Of a stretch of DNA of 41,492 bases, positions 1-9,520 are shown piece by piece. A model generated the notes under the pieces. The model saw only the letters and a program-made list of their open reading frames with translations. It searched no databases and was not told the origin of the DNA. Location: NCBI GenBank assembly GCA_035446765.1, contig DAOTFU010000005.1, forward strand, positions 1 through 41,492. The letters are read 5' to 3'. The position numbers and the translations under genes were made by a program. The DNA is from JALOAF01 sp035446765. Lineage in GTDB: Bacteria; Patescibacteriota; Gracilibacteria; Absconditabacterales; Absconditicoccaceae. Position 1 is the stretch's first letter. Every line of letters begins with the position of its first letter.

Positions 1-19
1 TAATAATAAATATTATTAG

Positions 20-241
20 TCCAAATATAATGATATAGAAAAGTATATTTCTTTGTCTCAAGAGATCAAAGAATTCTTGTCTGAAGCAGCAGAAAAACTT
101 ACTCTTTCTCCAAGGGTAGTCCATAGAATTATAAAACTTGCAAGGACTATAGCTGATATGGATGGAAATGAAAATTTGGAAGTGAAATATCTAGCTGAAG
201 CTATGCAGTATAGGTCTAAGAGTATGTTTGTAGATGATTAA
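20..241 (+). CDS. C-terminal end of ComM/YifB-like AAA+ ATPase (5' end missing)
   Basis: This is the last 73 codons of a magnesium-chelatase-like AAA+ protein of the ComM/YifB family, linked in other bacteria to branch migration during natural transformation. The segment LSPRVVHRIIKLARTIAD followed by YLAEAMQYR is the family's C-terminal signature. The rest of the gene lies outside the window. Reading upstream in the same frame meets a TAG at 17-19, inside what should be conserved protein, so the gene is either broken there or the contig edge carries an error. The stop codon overlaps the stop of the convergent thyA gene by two bases. Family assignment is fairly safe; the intactness of the gene cannot be judged. 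Confidence 0.7.
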   Translation, partial: SKYNDIEKYISLSQEIKEFLSEAAEKLTLSPRVVHRIIKLARTIADMDGNENLEVKYLAEAMQYRSKSMFVDD

Positions 242-1104
242 ACTGCTATATCAAATTTTATTCTAGCTTGTGGTTCGTATCATTCTACAACTGTATCAGT
301 ATATTCTCGATCAAATATTGATGTAAATTTTTCTGTTTTAATTGTGGGTAGTGTGGTTGGAATTCTGCTGAGTTGTTCTTTTGCTCATTCTATGTGGTTT
401 GAATATATATGTGTATCTGCCAAAAATCAAACCAATTTACCTTCCTTTAGTCCTGCCTCTTTTGCCAATAAGTGTAATAGTAAAGCATAACTTGCTATAT
501 TGAATGGTAATCAAAGCATTGAATCTACAGATCTTTGATTTCGTAGAAGATGTAATTTTCAATCGGATACTAATATTTGAAATCAATAATGACATGGAGG
601 TAGTGCCATTCTGTGTAGAAATTGTGGATTTCGTGCTGATACTATAATTCTTCTACTACTAGGATCTTTTTTTAACAATTCTACAGCTTTTTTTAACTGG
701 TCTACTCATTCTTTGCTAGGTTTTTTGTCTCGGCTTGTATATTCTGCACCAAAATTTCTCCATTGGAATCCGTATATTGGTCACAATTCTCTTTCTTCCA
801 TCATTTTTTTCTTTGTTTCTTCGTCATGTCAATATGGTACCTTATCTGGAGAGCATCGTTCATCTCGTATATGATTGTTCCTTTCTATCAATCGATTTTT
901 GTCTGTTATTCATTTTATAAAAAATTCTAGTTCAGATGCCACCAATCTAAATGGTACCCTTTTTGTTGTTAGTAAAGGAAATCCATCTTCCATATTGTGT
1001 TCAAAGAACATTCATGGTATAGAAAATACTCAAGTTCATGTCCTGTCTTCCTTTGATACTCATTCTTTTAGGATTTTGTCTACTATATCTAGATATGACT
1101 TCAT
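238..1104 (-). CDS. thyA: Thymidylate synthase ThyA
   Basis: Makes dTMP from dUMP using methylene-tetrahydrofolate. 288 residues, close to the family's usual 264-316. Visible in order: the N-terminal DRTGTG phosphate-binding loop (both glycines are TGA), the IWDEW segment, YGFQWRNFG, SRRMIVSAWNP, the active-site motif MALPPCH with the catalytic cysteine, QRSVD, LPFNIASYA and YSNH. The two Trp of IWDEW (plus-strand 856-858 and 865-867) and the Trp of SAWN (631-633) are all written CGA, while the arginines of RTGTG, SRR and QRS are AGA. This is one of the strongest pieces of evidence for CGA=Trp. The ATG at 1104 is the first after a TAA at 1114-1116. Convergent with the ComM-like gene. Confidence 0.95.
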
Positions 1105-1327
1105 GCGTATAAATTAATATATAAATGATATTATTTATATAAGAAATATTTTCTGAAAATCCACATTTTTTTGAAAATCTGATAACCATTGTATATCAGA
1201 ATTTTAGATATTGTCAAACTTTTTAACATTTTTTCTATATTTATGTGGATTTTATGTTGAAAAATCTATTAAAAAATACATATAATTTAGTATACTTAAT
1301 TGAATTTTACAAACTAAATATTCGTTT

Positions 1328-2248
1328 ATGAAAAAATTGTTTAGTTTTATATTGTGAGCTTTGTTTGCAATTAGCTTGTTTAGTGTATCTTTTGGAGATA
1401 GCGTATTAGATTATTTAGATGATCTTGGGGGTACTGTATTGTTTGGATATAGTTCTACTGAACAAATATCTGTAGATAGTATTGATTCAAGTTCAATAAC
1501 TATAGAATCTCCAGTATTGGAAGATGAATTTGAAGACATAATATCTGACTATACTTTGATGTATGAAGAATATCCCTTGATAGATGTATTAGATGATCCT
1601 AGTTTACTTGATTATAGTAGAGAAAAGAATTTTTCCAATTTAGATTTGGTATGAGAAAATAATTTTACAATGGAATTGGATACTGGTGATGATATAGATG
1701 ATGAAACTATATATTATGTAGTAGCTGTACCAAAAGATGATGCGTGAAGTCTGTGAGAAATATCAAATGAGATTTGTTTTAGGTTGTACGATTCTTTGTA
1801 TTGAGAATGAGATGAGTGTGAAGATGCTGGTGAGGTTGGTCATGCAGCTTGAGCAGATATGAATTTGGCAAATGTATCACATACAATCAACTGAGACAGT
1901 GTTACTTTGAGATGGATAGCTGTAAATGGTAGTGATGAGATAGATATATTCTTGCGAAATGAAGATCAGGGTACATTTAGTAAATTGGCTACAGTAGATA
2001 TGGATGATGAATCATATTCTTTTACGATAAGTGAAAATGGTGAACATATAGTAAAATTTATACCAAATAATGGCTGAGTAGAAAAGAACTATACTTTTAA
2101 TGCTATGTGAATAGGAGATGGTGAACCAGAACCTACACCAACAACAGTAACTCCTGTAGTGGTTGGTCCAAAGGAAAATATTATACTTATAGTGATAGGT
2201 ACAATATTGGTATATTTACTATATAGATTATCTAGAAGGAAATCTTAA
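1328..2248 (+). CDS. Secreted or cell-surface protein with FN3-like domain and C-terminal anchor
   Basis: 306 residues. It has an N-terminal signal peptide (Lys-Lys, then a hydrophobic run ending near SVSFG) and a long acidic, Ser/Asp-rich segment. A beta-rich region around residues 175-255 (TLRWIAVNGSDEIDIFLR, then a strand ending KFIPNNGG) resembles a fibronectin type III or Ig-like fold. A Pro/Thr linker leads to a C-terminal transmembrane helix and the basic tail RLSRRKS. That is the layout of a protein anchored in the membrane with its body outside the cell. Seven or more in-frame TGA codons are read as Gly. No enzyme motif was seen. It stands alone and ends in a terminator. Confidence 0.75.
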
Positions 2249-2270
2249 AAAAATATTAGAATAAATATAT

Positions 2271-2297
2271 AAAGACACTTTAGGGTGTCTTTTTTTG
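2271..2297 (+). terminator. Rho-independent terminator
   Basis: The stem AGACAC / GTGTCT closes a short loop and is followed by a run of T. It lies directly after the surface-protein gene that ends at 2248. Confidence 0.75.
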
Positions 2298-2351
2298 ACA
2301 ACAAAAAAAGGAATCTTTATAATTAAGCTAGTTTATTTTTAAAATATATTG

Positions 2352-2801
2352 ATGAATTTGGATAGAGATCATATATTGAATGAAGTGATGGATAAATCTA
2401 AGGGTTTTTGGAAAGTGAAGATGATCCATGCAAGTGGTCATGGTGGGCAAAACAAAGATCATGGTAATTCAAAGGCTCAACTTACTTTTGATATAAATAA
2501 ATTTTTTGAGATTTTTGAGTTGGATGAACAAAAATGGGAGAAATTTATTGATATAGTATGAAAGAAACAAGTGCATCATGAGCAGAGTGTTTTGATATTG
2601 GAAAATCAAGAACAAAGATCTGCAAAAATGAATGAAGAAAATGTGTTAAAACATTTGAGACAAATAATTTCAGAGCTTTTTGAAGATGAAAAAGAGAGGG
2701 TTGAAACTAAGGTACCAAAGCATGAAAAAGAGAAGAGACTTCAAGATAAAAAGCATCATTCCCAAAAGAAAGAGCATAGGAAGAAACCTGACACAGATTA
2801 G
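2352..2801 (+). CDS. ArfB-like peptidyl-tRNA hydrolase (RF-1 domain, GGQ)
   Basis: 149 residues. The motif ASGHGGQNKDHGNSKAQL near residue 27 is the GGQ loop of the class I release-factor catalytic domain, with the SKAQL segment typical of ArfB/YaeJ. No codon-recognition domain is present. The C-terminal third is Lys/Arg-rich (RLQDKKHHSQKKEHRKK), like the ArfB tail that enters the empty mRNA channel. It probably frees stalled ribosomes by hydrolysing peptidyl-tRNA. One internal TGA (2559-2561) is Gly. The ATG at 2352 directly follows an in-frame TTG at 2349 and is preferred. Its stop is two bases from the stop of the convergent methyltransferase. A second ribosome-rescue route (tmRNA) is also encoded in the window. 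Confidence 0.85.
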
Positions 2802-2802
2802 T

Positions 2803-3348
2803 TTATTTGTACAAGAAAATTGCGGGTTTTCATTTTTTGTCTTTTAAGATTTTGAAAGGTTTGTGTTTTGAGTATTCAAAAGAGTTTGAAATAATGATAG
2901 TATTTTTGTCTTTGTTTTTTCGTATTCGGGCTTCTATCTTTATCAATTGCGAAGTTCGAAGATAGGTATATATATAATCATATCATTTTAAATTTGCTTT
3001 TAGGAAATCGCTTTTGTGTATTTGGATATTTTTGTATCAGTATATTTTATTTAATATCTTTCATCGTATAATTGCATATGGATTGATATCGTATCATGTT
3101 CATTTTTTTATATCAAAATTTTTTTGGAAAAATCTCAAAGCCTTACCATCTCAACATCATAGATCCAACATTGTGGTTCATTTTTTTATATCCAATTGTT
3201 TCATTATATCTAAATGCCTTTTGAATGATCATACGTATGGCGCGCTTTTTTGTGGAAAGATCAATGATTTTGTAGTGTAATATAAAAAAGACGCAGATGT
3301 TAGTAAGACTATAATTAGTAGTAATATCGCTAGTATGAGTTTTAGCAT
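2803..3348 (-). CDS. Membrane-anchored class I SAM-dependent methyltransferase
   Basis: 181 residues. It begins with one hydrophobic helix (LKLILAILLLIIVLLTSASF). A Rossmann methyltransferase follows: motif I is MLDLGCGDGKAL near residue 61 (two of the glycines are TGA), then GYDINPYAI, DYIYTYL and IIISNSF. Short proteins with this layout methylate unknown substrates and occur in many candidate-phylum genomes. The substrate here cannot be told. The gene is invisible with standard stop codons because it contains eight TGA. CG-A codons at AII(W)GK and YL(W)TSQ are read as Trp. Upstream lies an AT-rich spacer shared with the divergent gene at 3655. Confidence 0.8.
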
Positions 3349-3654
3349 GTGTGTTTGCTGAATAAATATATTTTATATGTATTGGTTTATATTATTAAAT
3401 CAAGTTTTGATAACCCATAGTTTTCAACTTTTGCAAGAAAAGGTAATATGTAAATATATTTGTAATATGATGTAATATTTTAGTTTCAATGTTTTATCTT
3501 TTTGTTTTAAATTTTTTGAAAAATACGATTTAGGCTTATAATTATATTAGTAAGAAAGGTTACAAATGTTGCAAATGTCTCAAAGATCTAAGAACTTTAA
3601 ATCCCATTGTAACATTTAACCTTTGAAACCTTTATATTATAGCCCAATAAAAAA
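3349..3654. other. AT-rich intergenic spacer between divergent genes
   Basis: No gene seen. It holds a TATAAT at 3537-3542 that could serve the gene starting at 3655. An imperfect dyad follows (AAAGGTTACAAATGTT near 3555 against CATTGTAACATTTAACCTTT near 3604), which could be an operator or a leader hairpin. Confidence 0.4.
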
Positions 3655-4083
3655 ATGAACAACTTGAATTCTTTTACACCAGCATCAATCAACAAGATCA
3701 ATGCTTTGGTAGATAAAATTAATGCTACTTGTGATGCTTTAATATCTGCTCTGGACTTTAATACAGAATCTGTTTCTAGTTACAATATGACTATTGTAGA
3801 TAGAATGAATATGAACTCTGAGTTTATTGATAGGGTAGTTACAAATATTGTTGTAATGAAAACTCATCTTTCAGAATTGAAAAAAGGTATGGAAATTATT
3901 GAGGATACATTGGATTTAAAAAATATTGTTTCTGGGTTACAAGATACATCAGATAAATTAAATGAGCTACTTATAAATGACAACAATTTTAACAATGTTT
4001 ATAGCATGGCTGTAATGGAGATTCAAGATATGATTGGTCAAGTTATGGATGAGATTAGAGTTGGTGAAGTGGTTTTAAAATAA
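3655..4083 (+). CDS. Hypothetical helical protein
   Basis: 142 residues, with no TGA and no Trp codon. It is almost entirely helical by inspection: heptad-like hydrophobic spacing runs from about residue 10 to 140 (INKINALVDKINATCDALI, then VMKTHLSELKKGMEIIEDTL), suggesting a coiled coil or helical bundle. No signal peptide or membrane segment. Family not recognised. It is monocistronic, with a long leader upstream and a repeat plus terminator downstream. Confidence 0.65.
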   Translation: MNNLNSFTPASINKINALVDKINATCDALISALDFNTESVSSYNMTIVDRMNMNSEFIDRVVTNIVVMKTHLSELKKGMEIIEDTLDLKNIVSGLQDTSDKLNELLINDNNFNNVYSMAVMEIQDMIGQVMDEIRVGEVVLK

Positions 4084-4088
4084 AATGT

Positions 4089-4238
4089 GGATTGTCATCT
4101 CGAGTTTCAAGTATTGCGAGAGATCTAAAAAATAGATTTCTCACAAGATAGAACATTTCGAAATGACAGGAAGAGATTCCTCGCAAGATAGAGTTTCGGC
4201 AGTTCTGCCGAATAAACTTCGGAATGACAGATTGGATT
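4089..4238. repeat. Dispersed-type repeat, three units
   Basis: Three copies of a unit of about 40 bases built on 'GATTYCTCRCAAGATAGA' and ending 'TTCGRAATGACAG'. Two are direct (from about 4131 and 4172) and one is inverted (4089-4127). A small palindrome, CGGCAGTTCTGCCG, interrupts the third. The composition is much more GC-rich than the surroundings. It lies between a gene end and its terminator. Confidence 0.6.
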
Positions 4239-4253
4239 TCTTAAATATATATA

Positions 4254-4284
4254 AAAAACTCCCGTGGGCTGTGGGAGTTTTTTT
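4254..4284 (+). terminator. Rho-independent terminator
   Basis: Stem AACTCCC / GGGAGTT followed by a run of T. It ends the transcript of the helical protein gene at 3655-4083. Confidence 0.8.
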
Positions 4285-4473
4285 AGTTGATTTAATTTTG
4301 TTATTGTTTATATTTTAATAGCCAAACTACAATATAAAATAAAAAGGCTTTTTATAGAAAAAGAAGGCGGCTTGCATGCTTTGCATTTGCTGTCTTCTAT
4401 AAGAAGCTTTAAATGTTGTGGTTTGGCGACCGAAGTATGTAAGTCGTCTTTTTTTATATTTTCAAATATTATT

Positions 4474-5514
4474 ATGAAAAAAATTGTAATTGTGTTTTTA
4501 TCAATTGTTATTTGATCTTTATTTCTTTGATCTGTCTTTGCATATGACTTGTCTTCTAAAGATAATCGTATGGTAAATACATTAGAAACTAGTTTGGAAA
4601 ACATATTTAGAACTAAACCAGATTCTTATAGGCAAAAAATTGTATGAGCTCTTGATACAATATCTAATATGCCTAGTGCAGATGATAGAATAAAAGCTAT
4701 ATGTTTAGATTTGTCTACTAGACTTATTAACAACATGAATGTTAATGTTTATGGTAATAACAATATAGTTAATAATGTTAATAATCAGAATAGTAATAAT
4801 ACTAGTGTAGTTAATAATTATTATGTTATTGATAATAGTAGCGATAGTTATAATGTTAACTCTAATAATACAAATGTAAATTCGAACAATACAAGTGTAA
4901 ATAATAATTCAAATAATATTATAGTTGACAATGATTCTGATGATAATGATGAACAAGATATTGATGATAATGATTCAGACTATCAAGATAATGGAGAAGA
5001 ATGAAGTTGAGATGATGAAGAACAAGACGAGGAAAATAACAATAATAGTAATAATAATATGGATAATGATGAAGAAAATGATGAAGAATTTCCTTATCCT
5101 AACTCTATACTAGAATTTTATTGATTGGACAATCATTTAGCTAATGGTGAAGAAATAAGAATTGCAACATTGAATGTTGTAATTGATTGACCTTATTCAG
5201 ATTTGTTTTATTTATCTGATATTGATTTAGATATTAATGAGTATAATTTATCTTTAAGTGAATTAAAACTTAGAAAAGTATGATGAGTAAACTCTGCGTC
5301 TATTTGAAATTTATGAATTCTTTGAGAAGATTTAGAATTAGAACCTTGATCTATTGAACAATTTGAAATTCTTGCTGATGTTGAGGTTGATTATACTTCT
5401 AATAATCAAGTAGCACAGATAACTTTAATAGATCTATTGATAGAAGATTGATTGTGAAATGAAATACCAGTTCTGAATTTGTGAAATCAAGTTATTACTG
5501 TAGGAAATAATTAA
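4474..5514 (+). CDS. Secreted Asn/Asp-rich low-complexity protein
   Basis: 346 residues. A signal peptide (MKKIVIVFLSIVIGSLFLGSVFA) is followed by a short helical domain to about residue 90. Then comes a long stretch dominated by Asn, Ser and Val (residues 90-150), which turns into an Asp/Glu tract (150-205). The C-terminal 140 residues form a more ordered, beta-rich domain (SILEFYGLDNHLANGEEIRIATLNV and onward) that resembles a cohesin- or Ig-like extracellular fold. No membrane anchor was seen, so it is probably released or bound to the envelope. The simple-sequence part looks prone to length change. Eleven or so TGA codons are read as Gly. Confidence 0.75.
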
Positions 5515-5529
5515 GATAAGTTTTTGATA

Positions 5530-5598
5530 TAAAAAAATCCACTCGGGTGCAAATAGACATTATCTATAGCACCCGGGTGGTATTTTTTTTATTTTTTT
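5530..5598. terminator. Bidirectional terminator between convergent genes
   Basis: CCACTCGGGTGC (5539-5550) pairs with GCACCCGGGTGG (5569-5580) with one wobble. A-runs stand on the left and T-runs on the right, so it can stop transcription from both sides. It separates the Asn-rich protein gene from valS. Confidence 0.8.
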
Positions 5599-8020
5599 AC
5601 AATTCACATATACAGCTAATACCATCCTTCTCCAAATATTCTATGTTTTGAGTTTTTGTTACTCAAGTAATATCATCTGCATATTTTTTTACTAGTTCTA
5701 AATAGTCTTTTGGACCAGAAATTATTAGATTTTTAAGTTCGGCTCACATAGATATTTGTTTTTCTGTTTTGAATTTTCTAGCTGTTTCTACTATTGTAGC
5801 TATGTGATCGAAATCTTTAATAATTTGTTCTGAGTCAGCTATTTCCAATATTTTTGTTGGGAATCAAGTTTTGTGTATTGATATGATTTCTTCGTATTTC
5901 TTGAAATAGTTTTGGTAGATCTCTTCGCTGATATGTGGGAGATAAGGAGCAATTAGTTTTAATATAGTAAATAGTACATGGTATAGTGTCCATTGTCATG
6001 CTAATTTCTTTTGTTCTCCATTTTCAAACAATTCTGGTTTGTACAATCTTAACTTTACCATTTCCAAATAGTTGTCGCAAAAATCTGCCCAGAAAAAGTC
6101 TTCAAAAGCAATTTTCGCTAGACCATATTCATATTTTTCTAGATAGTCTTCCATTTTTTTGATAGTGGCGTTTGTTTTTGCCAATATCCATTTATCTGTT
6201 TCAAGTAGAGTGCTTGTGTCAAATTCAGATTTTGGATCAAATCATTCATTGAGCATTTGTACAAAATTTGATGCATTTCGCAATTTTGTTACCAATTTTT
6301 GTCCATTTTTAAATTCTGAATCTTCAAATAACATATCCTTTCCTAGTTGTCATCCAGCACATCGATATCTGATTGCATCTGCTCATCGTTGTTCAATAAG
6401 TTGTTCTGGATCTAACTTAGCATTTCATTTTGATTTACTAAATTTTTCTCCTTTGGCTGCTAGTACAAATCCAGAAATCATTATGTTTTTAAATGGTATA
6501 TCGTTTTCTCTAAAATAACTGTGTAGAGTAGTATATAACAACCAAGTCCTGATGATGTCGTGGGCTTGTGGTCTAAGATCCATAGGAAAAAAATCTTTTG
6601 TATCGTATCAATCTTTTTCTAGTAATTTTTTGTTGATCAATGGAGAAAGACCCGAAGTAAACCATGTATCTAGCACCAAAGTTTCTCATTTTACCTGATC
6701 TGATGTGTATCATTCAGGTAAATCTGAAGATGGATCTACTGGTCACTTAGCTAATTGTGCTTCTGATGGTAGGATTATTTCTCAATTTTTAAGATTATAT
6801 CGCACTGGTATAGGTATTCCAAATTTTCTATTTCTTGAAATATTCCAATCCCAATGAAGATTTTCAATCCAATCATTAGATCTTTTTTTCATAAAGTTTG
6901 GATATCGATTCATTTTGTCATTTTGAGTCAATAATGTTTCTTTGTTGTCCAAAATATTTACGAACCATTGATGTACTGGTATGATTTCTACAGGTACTTT
7001 ACCTCTTTCTGAAATTGCTTTAGATTGAGTAATTGGTGTAATATTTTTTACTACTCACATGTCTTTTAGTATTTCCATGATTTTTACTCTAGCATCTTTA
7101 ATTTTTAATCAATCGATTTCTTCCAGTCATGTATTTGTCATTTTACCGTATCTATCAATACAGATTCTTGGTTCTAAGTTGTGTTTTTGAAACCAGAAAA
7201 CATCTGTCTCATCACCATAGCTGCAACACATTACAAGTCATGTTCCTTTGTCTATCTTTGCTTTGTCATCTGGCAATAACGGTACTGTTTCTCCAAGTGG
7301 AGTAGTGATATTTTTGTGAAAATGATCTTTGTATCTATCATCATTTGGATGAGCAAATACAGCCTTACATGCTGGTAATAATTCTGGTCTAGTAGTAGCA
7401 ATAGTTAATTTAGTTCAATCTTCTAGAGTAAATTCAATGTCGTTGAAAAATTCTTCAAATTCACAATCTTCAGTCTCTGCTTGAGCGATTGTTGCTTGAA
7501 GTTTTGTACATCGTAGAGCTGGAAATTCTTTGGATACGATATGTCATTTGTTGTATAATTTTACAAATTCTTGTTGTACTATTTGTTGTGTTTTTAGTTC
7601 AATTGTGCTATATACTTTGGTCCAATCTACTGATAATCAAAGGCTTTTCCAAAGATTTTCGTAAAGATTTACATAATTTTCATTTACTTCTAAACATTTC
7701 TGGATGAAATCTTTTCTGTCCATTTCTTTGATGTTTATCTTGAGGTCTCTTTCTACTAGTTGTTCTGTAGGGATTCAGTTATTATCAAATCACATAGGGT
7801 AATATACGTTGTATCATTTCATTCTTTTGTATCTGGCTATGATTTCAGCTTGAGTATATGACGAAATATGTCCAATATGTAGTTTACCACTTACAGTTGG
7901 TGGTGGAGTGTCGATACTATAGACTGGCTTATCTGAATCTATATCAAATTTATTGATTTCATTTTCTTCTCGAAATTTTTGTCGTTTTGATTCTGATTCT
8001 TTAGTTTGATACTTGGCCAT
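5597..8020 (-). CDS. valS: Valyl-tRNA synthetase
   Basis: Charges tRNA-Val. 807 residues, shorter than the 880-950 of most bacterial ValS, and with no C-terminal coiled-coil arm. Visible: LHIGH near residue 48, PMGFDNNGIPTE, the editing-domain TTRPELLPACKAV, QWF, DWNISRNR, the KMSKS loop as KFSKSKGN, and the anticodon-domain KLWNASNF. The NNGIPTE and SERGKVPVEIIPVHQWF segments look like archaeal/rickettsial-type ValS. CGA stands at conserved Trp in ALWCTK (7511-7513), MNWYP (6905-6907), PVWYN (6800-6802), RYWCAGGQLG (6362-6364) and KLWNAS (6278-6280). A structured leader with a terminator-like hairpin precedes the ATG. Ends at the bidirectional terminator. Confidence 0.93.
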
Positions 8021-8038
8021 TTATTGTAAAAATAAGTT

Positions 8039-8254
8039 AAAAAAAATCCTATTCGATTTGAATGAACAGGAGAGTTTTTGTTATATCAAAATGTATCTCC
8101 TGTATTATAGGACCACGACTACTTTAATGTTTTGTGGTGATTGATTCATTTTGATGATTTATTTTAAAGTAGTTGTAAGTTATTGATTAACTTATTTAAT
8201 TCAAGCAATTCTTTATATATTTTTTGTAATATGTCAAATTTTGCTTGATGTTTT
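8039..8254 (-). promoter_or_regulatory. Structured leader or attenuator candidate upstream of valS
   Basis: Read on the minus strand. A TTGACA (8232-8237) lies in a 23-base element also found at 35768-35790. It is followed by a possible TAAAGA -10 and a TAAGTTA/TAACTTA hairpin. A 13-bp stem comes next (8164-8176 with 8115-8127), then an ACAGGAGA/TCTCCTGT stem (8096-8103 with 8067-8074). TCCTAT near 8107 can pair with ATAGGA next to eight T (8039-8046), which makes a terminator about 20 bases before the valS ATG. No T-box consensus was recognised. It may instead be a small RNA with its own terminator. Confidence 0.45.
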
Positions 8255-8301
8255 AACAGGAATTATTATATTGTCTTAGTAAACTAAAAAAAATAAAAAA
8301 T

Positions 8302-8619
8302 ATGAAAAAAAGATTAATCGTCGCCAATGAGAGAATTGTAAAAAGATGTTATAATTATCTTAGTTATCAGAGTTTTGGATCTTTGAAAATATCTGAAGTT
8401 ATTGGTTATGATGAAATTGTTTTTGTTGTTGAAGAAACTGTTGTCGAATCAGAAATAAATTCGATAAATATAGTTGCCGGCACAAAAGTAGATGTTTTTG
8501 TTGTATGCCATGATTTAGATTGTTGCATGGATAGCTTTAAAGAGGTGTTAAACATGAATAACTCAAAGAGAGATATTCAGTTTTTGCCTGGTATACCTGA
8601 AATACCAAAGAAGTTATAA
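8302..8619 (+). CDS. Hypothetical protein, 105 residues
   Basis: It starts MKKRLIVANERIV and has no signal peptide or membrane helix. It alternates predicted strands (DEIVFVVEETVVE, INIVAGTKVDVFVVC) with a short helix, so it is a small alpha/beta protein. Cys occur at CYNY and CHDLDCC, but the spacing fits no zinc motif I know. No TGA or CGA codons. The family is not recognised. The ATG follows an A-rich leader without a Shine-Dalgarno sequence, as in most genes here. A strong hairpin terminator follows the stop. Confidence 0.6.
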   Translation: MKKRLIVANERIVKRCYNYLSYQSFGSLKISEVIGYDEIVFVVEETVVESEINSINIVAGTKVDVFVVCHDLDCCMDSFKEVLNMNNSKRDIQFLPGIPEIPKKL

Positions 8620-8630
8620 AATTATTTTTG

Positions 8631-8660
8631 TTCCCGCGTGTTATAGCGCGGGAATTTTTG
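8631..8660 (+). terminator. Rho-independent terminator
   Basis: Stem TTCCCGCG (8631-8638) / CGCGGGAA (8647-8654) followed by TTTTTG. It ends the gene at 8302-8619. Confidence 0.85.
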
Positions 8661-8718
8661 TTATTTGAAATTTTGTCTGAGATTTTTATTATTTAATTGT
8701 TTATGGGTTTAATATATT

Positions 8719-9447
8719 ATGAGCATATTAGATTTGATATTTCCTAGACAATGTTTGGATTGTGGTAAAACATGAGATTATTTTTGTAAAGAATGTAAAA
8801 AAAAGCTGCAGCCACATATGGAAATTTGTCCAAGTTGTCACAAATATTCTACTGATTATGAAACTTGTCTAGATTGTAGATCAAATAAATCTTTTGTGCT
8901 GGATGGTATATTGGTGCCATTTTCTTATTCATGACCTTTGAAAAAGATAGTGCTTAGACTCAAATATTATCACAAAAAAGATGTGATAGATTTTGCTATA
9001 GATAGAGTGGTTTTGGCGATTTATGCCAATAGAATATTGTACAATAAGATGGAAACCCCGCAGAAATCGGGGCAAGAATGAAGAGTAATTGTGTCTTGAA
9101 TTCCCTCTCATCGATATAGAAGATATTTTGTAAAATGATATAATCAATCTTATCTTTTGGCAAAAGATTTGGCAAAAAAACTAAATATTCCATACAAAAA
9201 TTTTATGAAAAAAAATAAAAGAACAAAATCACAAGCAAGTCTAGATAGGGTAGGTAGATTAAAAAATTTGGAAAATGCGTTTGAATTTAAATGAGATATA
9301 TCTTTTTTGGACAATACAGATACTGTCATACTTGTAGATGATATTACCACAACTGGTAGTACAATGAACGAAGTAGCAAAGTTGATAAAAAATTATTTTC
9401 CACGTATATCTGTGCGATGAGTTGTGCTTGGAAGAAAAGATAGATAA
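8719..9447 (+). CDS. ComF-family phosphoribosyltransferase-like protein
   Basis: 242 residues. The N-terminal zinc-ribbon-like region has four Cys pairs (CLDCG, CKEC, CPSC, CLDC). A PRTase domain follows, with the KGYNQSYLLAKDLAK segment and the PRPP-binding loop VILVDDITTTGST near residue 205. This is the ComF/GntX layout, tied to DNA uptake in competent bacteria; the enzymatic role is not settled. CGA at SHWYRRYF and in SVWGVVLG fits Trp. It has a ComM-like partner at the start of the window, which may hint at retained transformation functions, though they are not neighbours. Ends with TAA at 9445. Confidence 0.85.
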
Positions 9448-9461
9448 TTGATGTGTTTTTT

Positions 9462-9490
9462 TTGCATTTTTTCGCTTTTTTGAGTATAAT
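9462..9490 (+). promoter_or_regulatory. Promoter TTGCAT-N17-TATAAT
   Basis: TTGCAT at 9462-9467 and TATAAT at 9485-9490, with exactly 17 bases between them. It lies 30 bases before the start of the large acidic protein gene. The same spacing and a TTGC-type -35 occur before three other genes in the window. Confidence 0.65.
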
Positions 9491-9520
9491 TTTATTAGTT
9501 TTTAAAAAGTAATATTTTTT

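Noticed and set aside
1105..1327. Replication origin (paired AAAATCCACAT / ATGTGGATTTT)
   Set aside because: Only two weak DnaA-like sites, no cluster, and no dnaA or dnaN gene nearby.
1328..2248. Possible pseudogene because of many TGA
   Set aside because: TGA is a sense codon here. Translating it as Gly gives a coherent signal-peptide-to-anchor protein.
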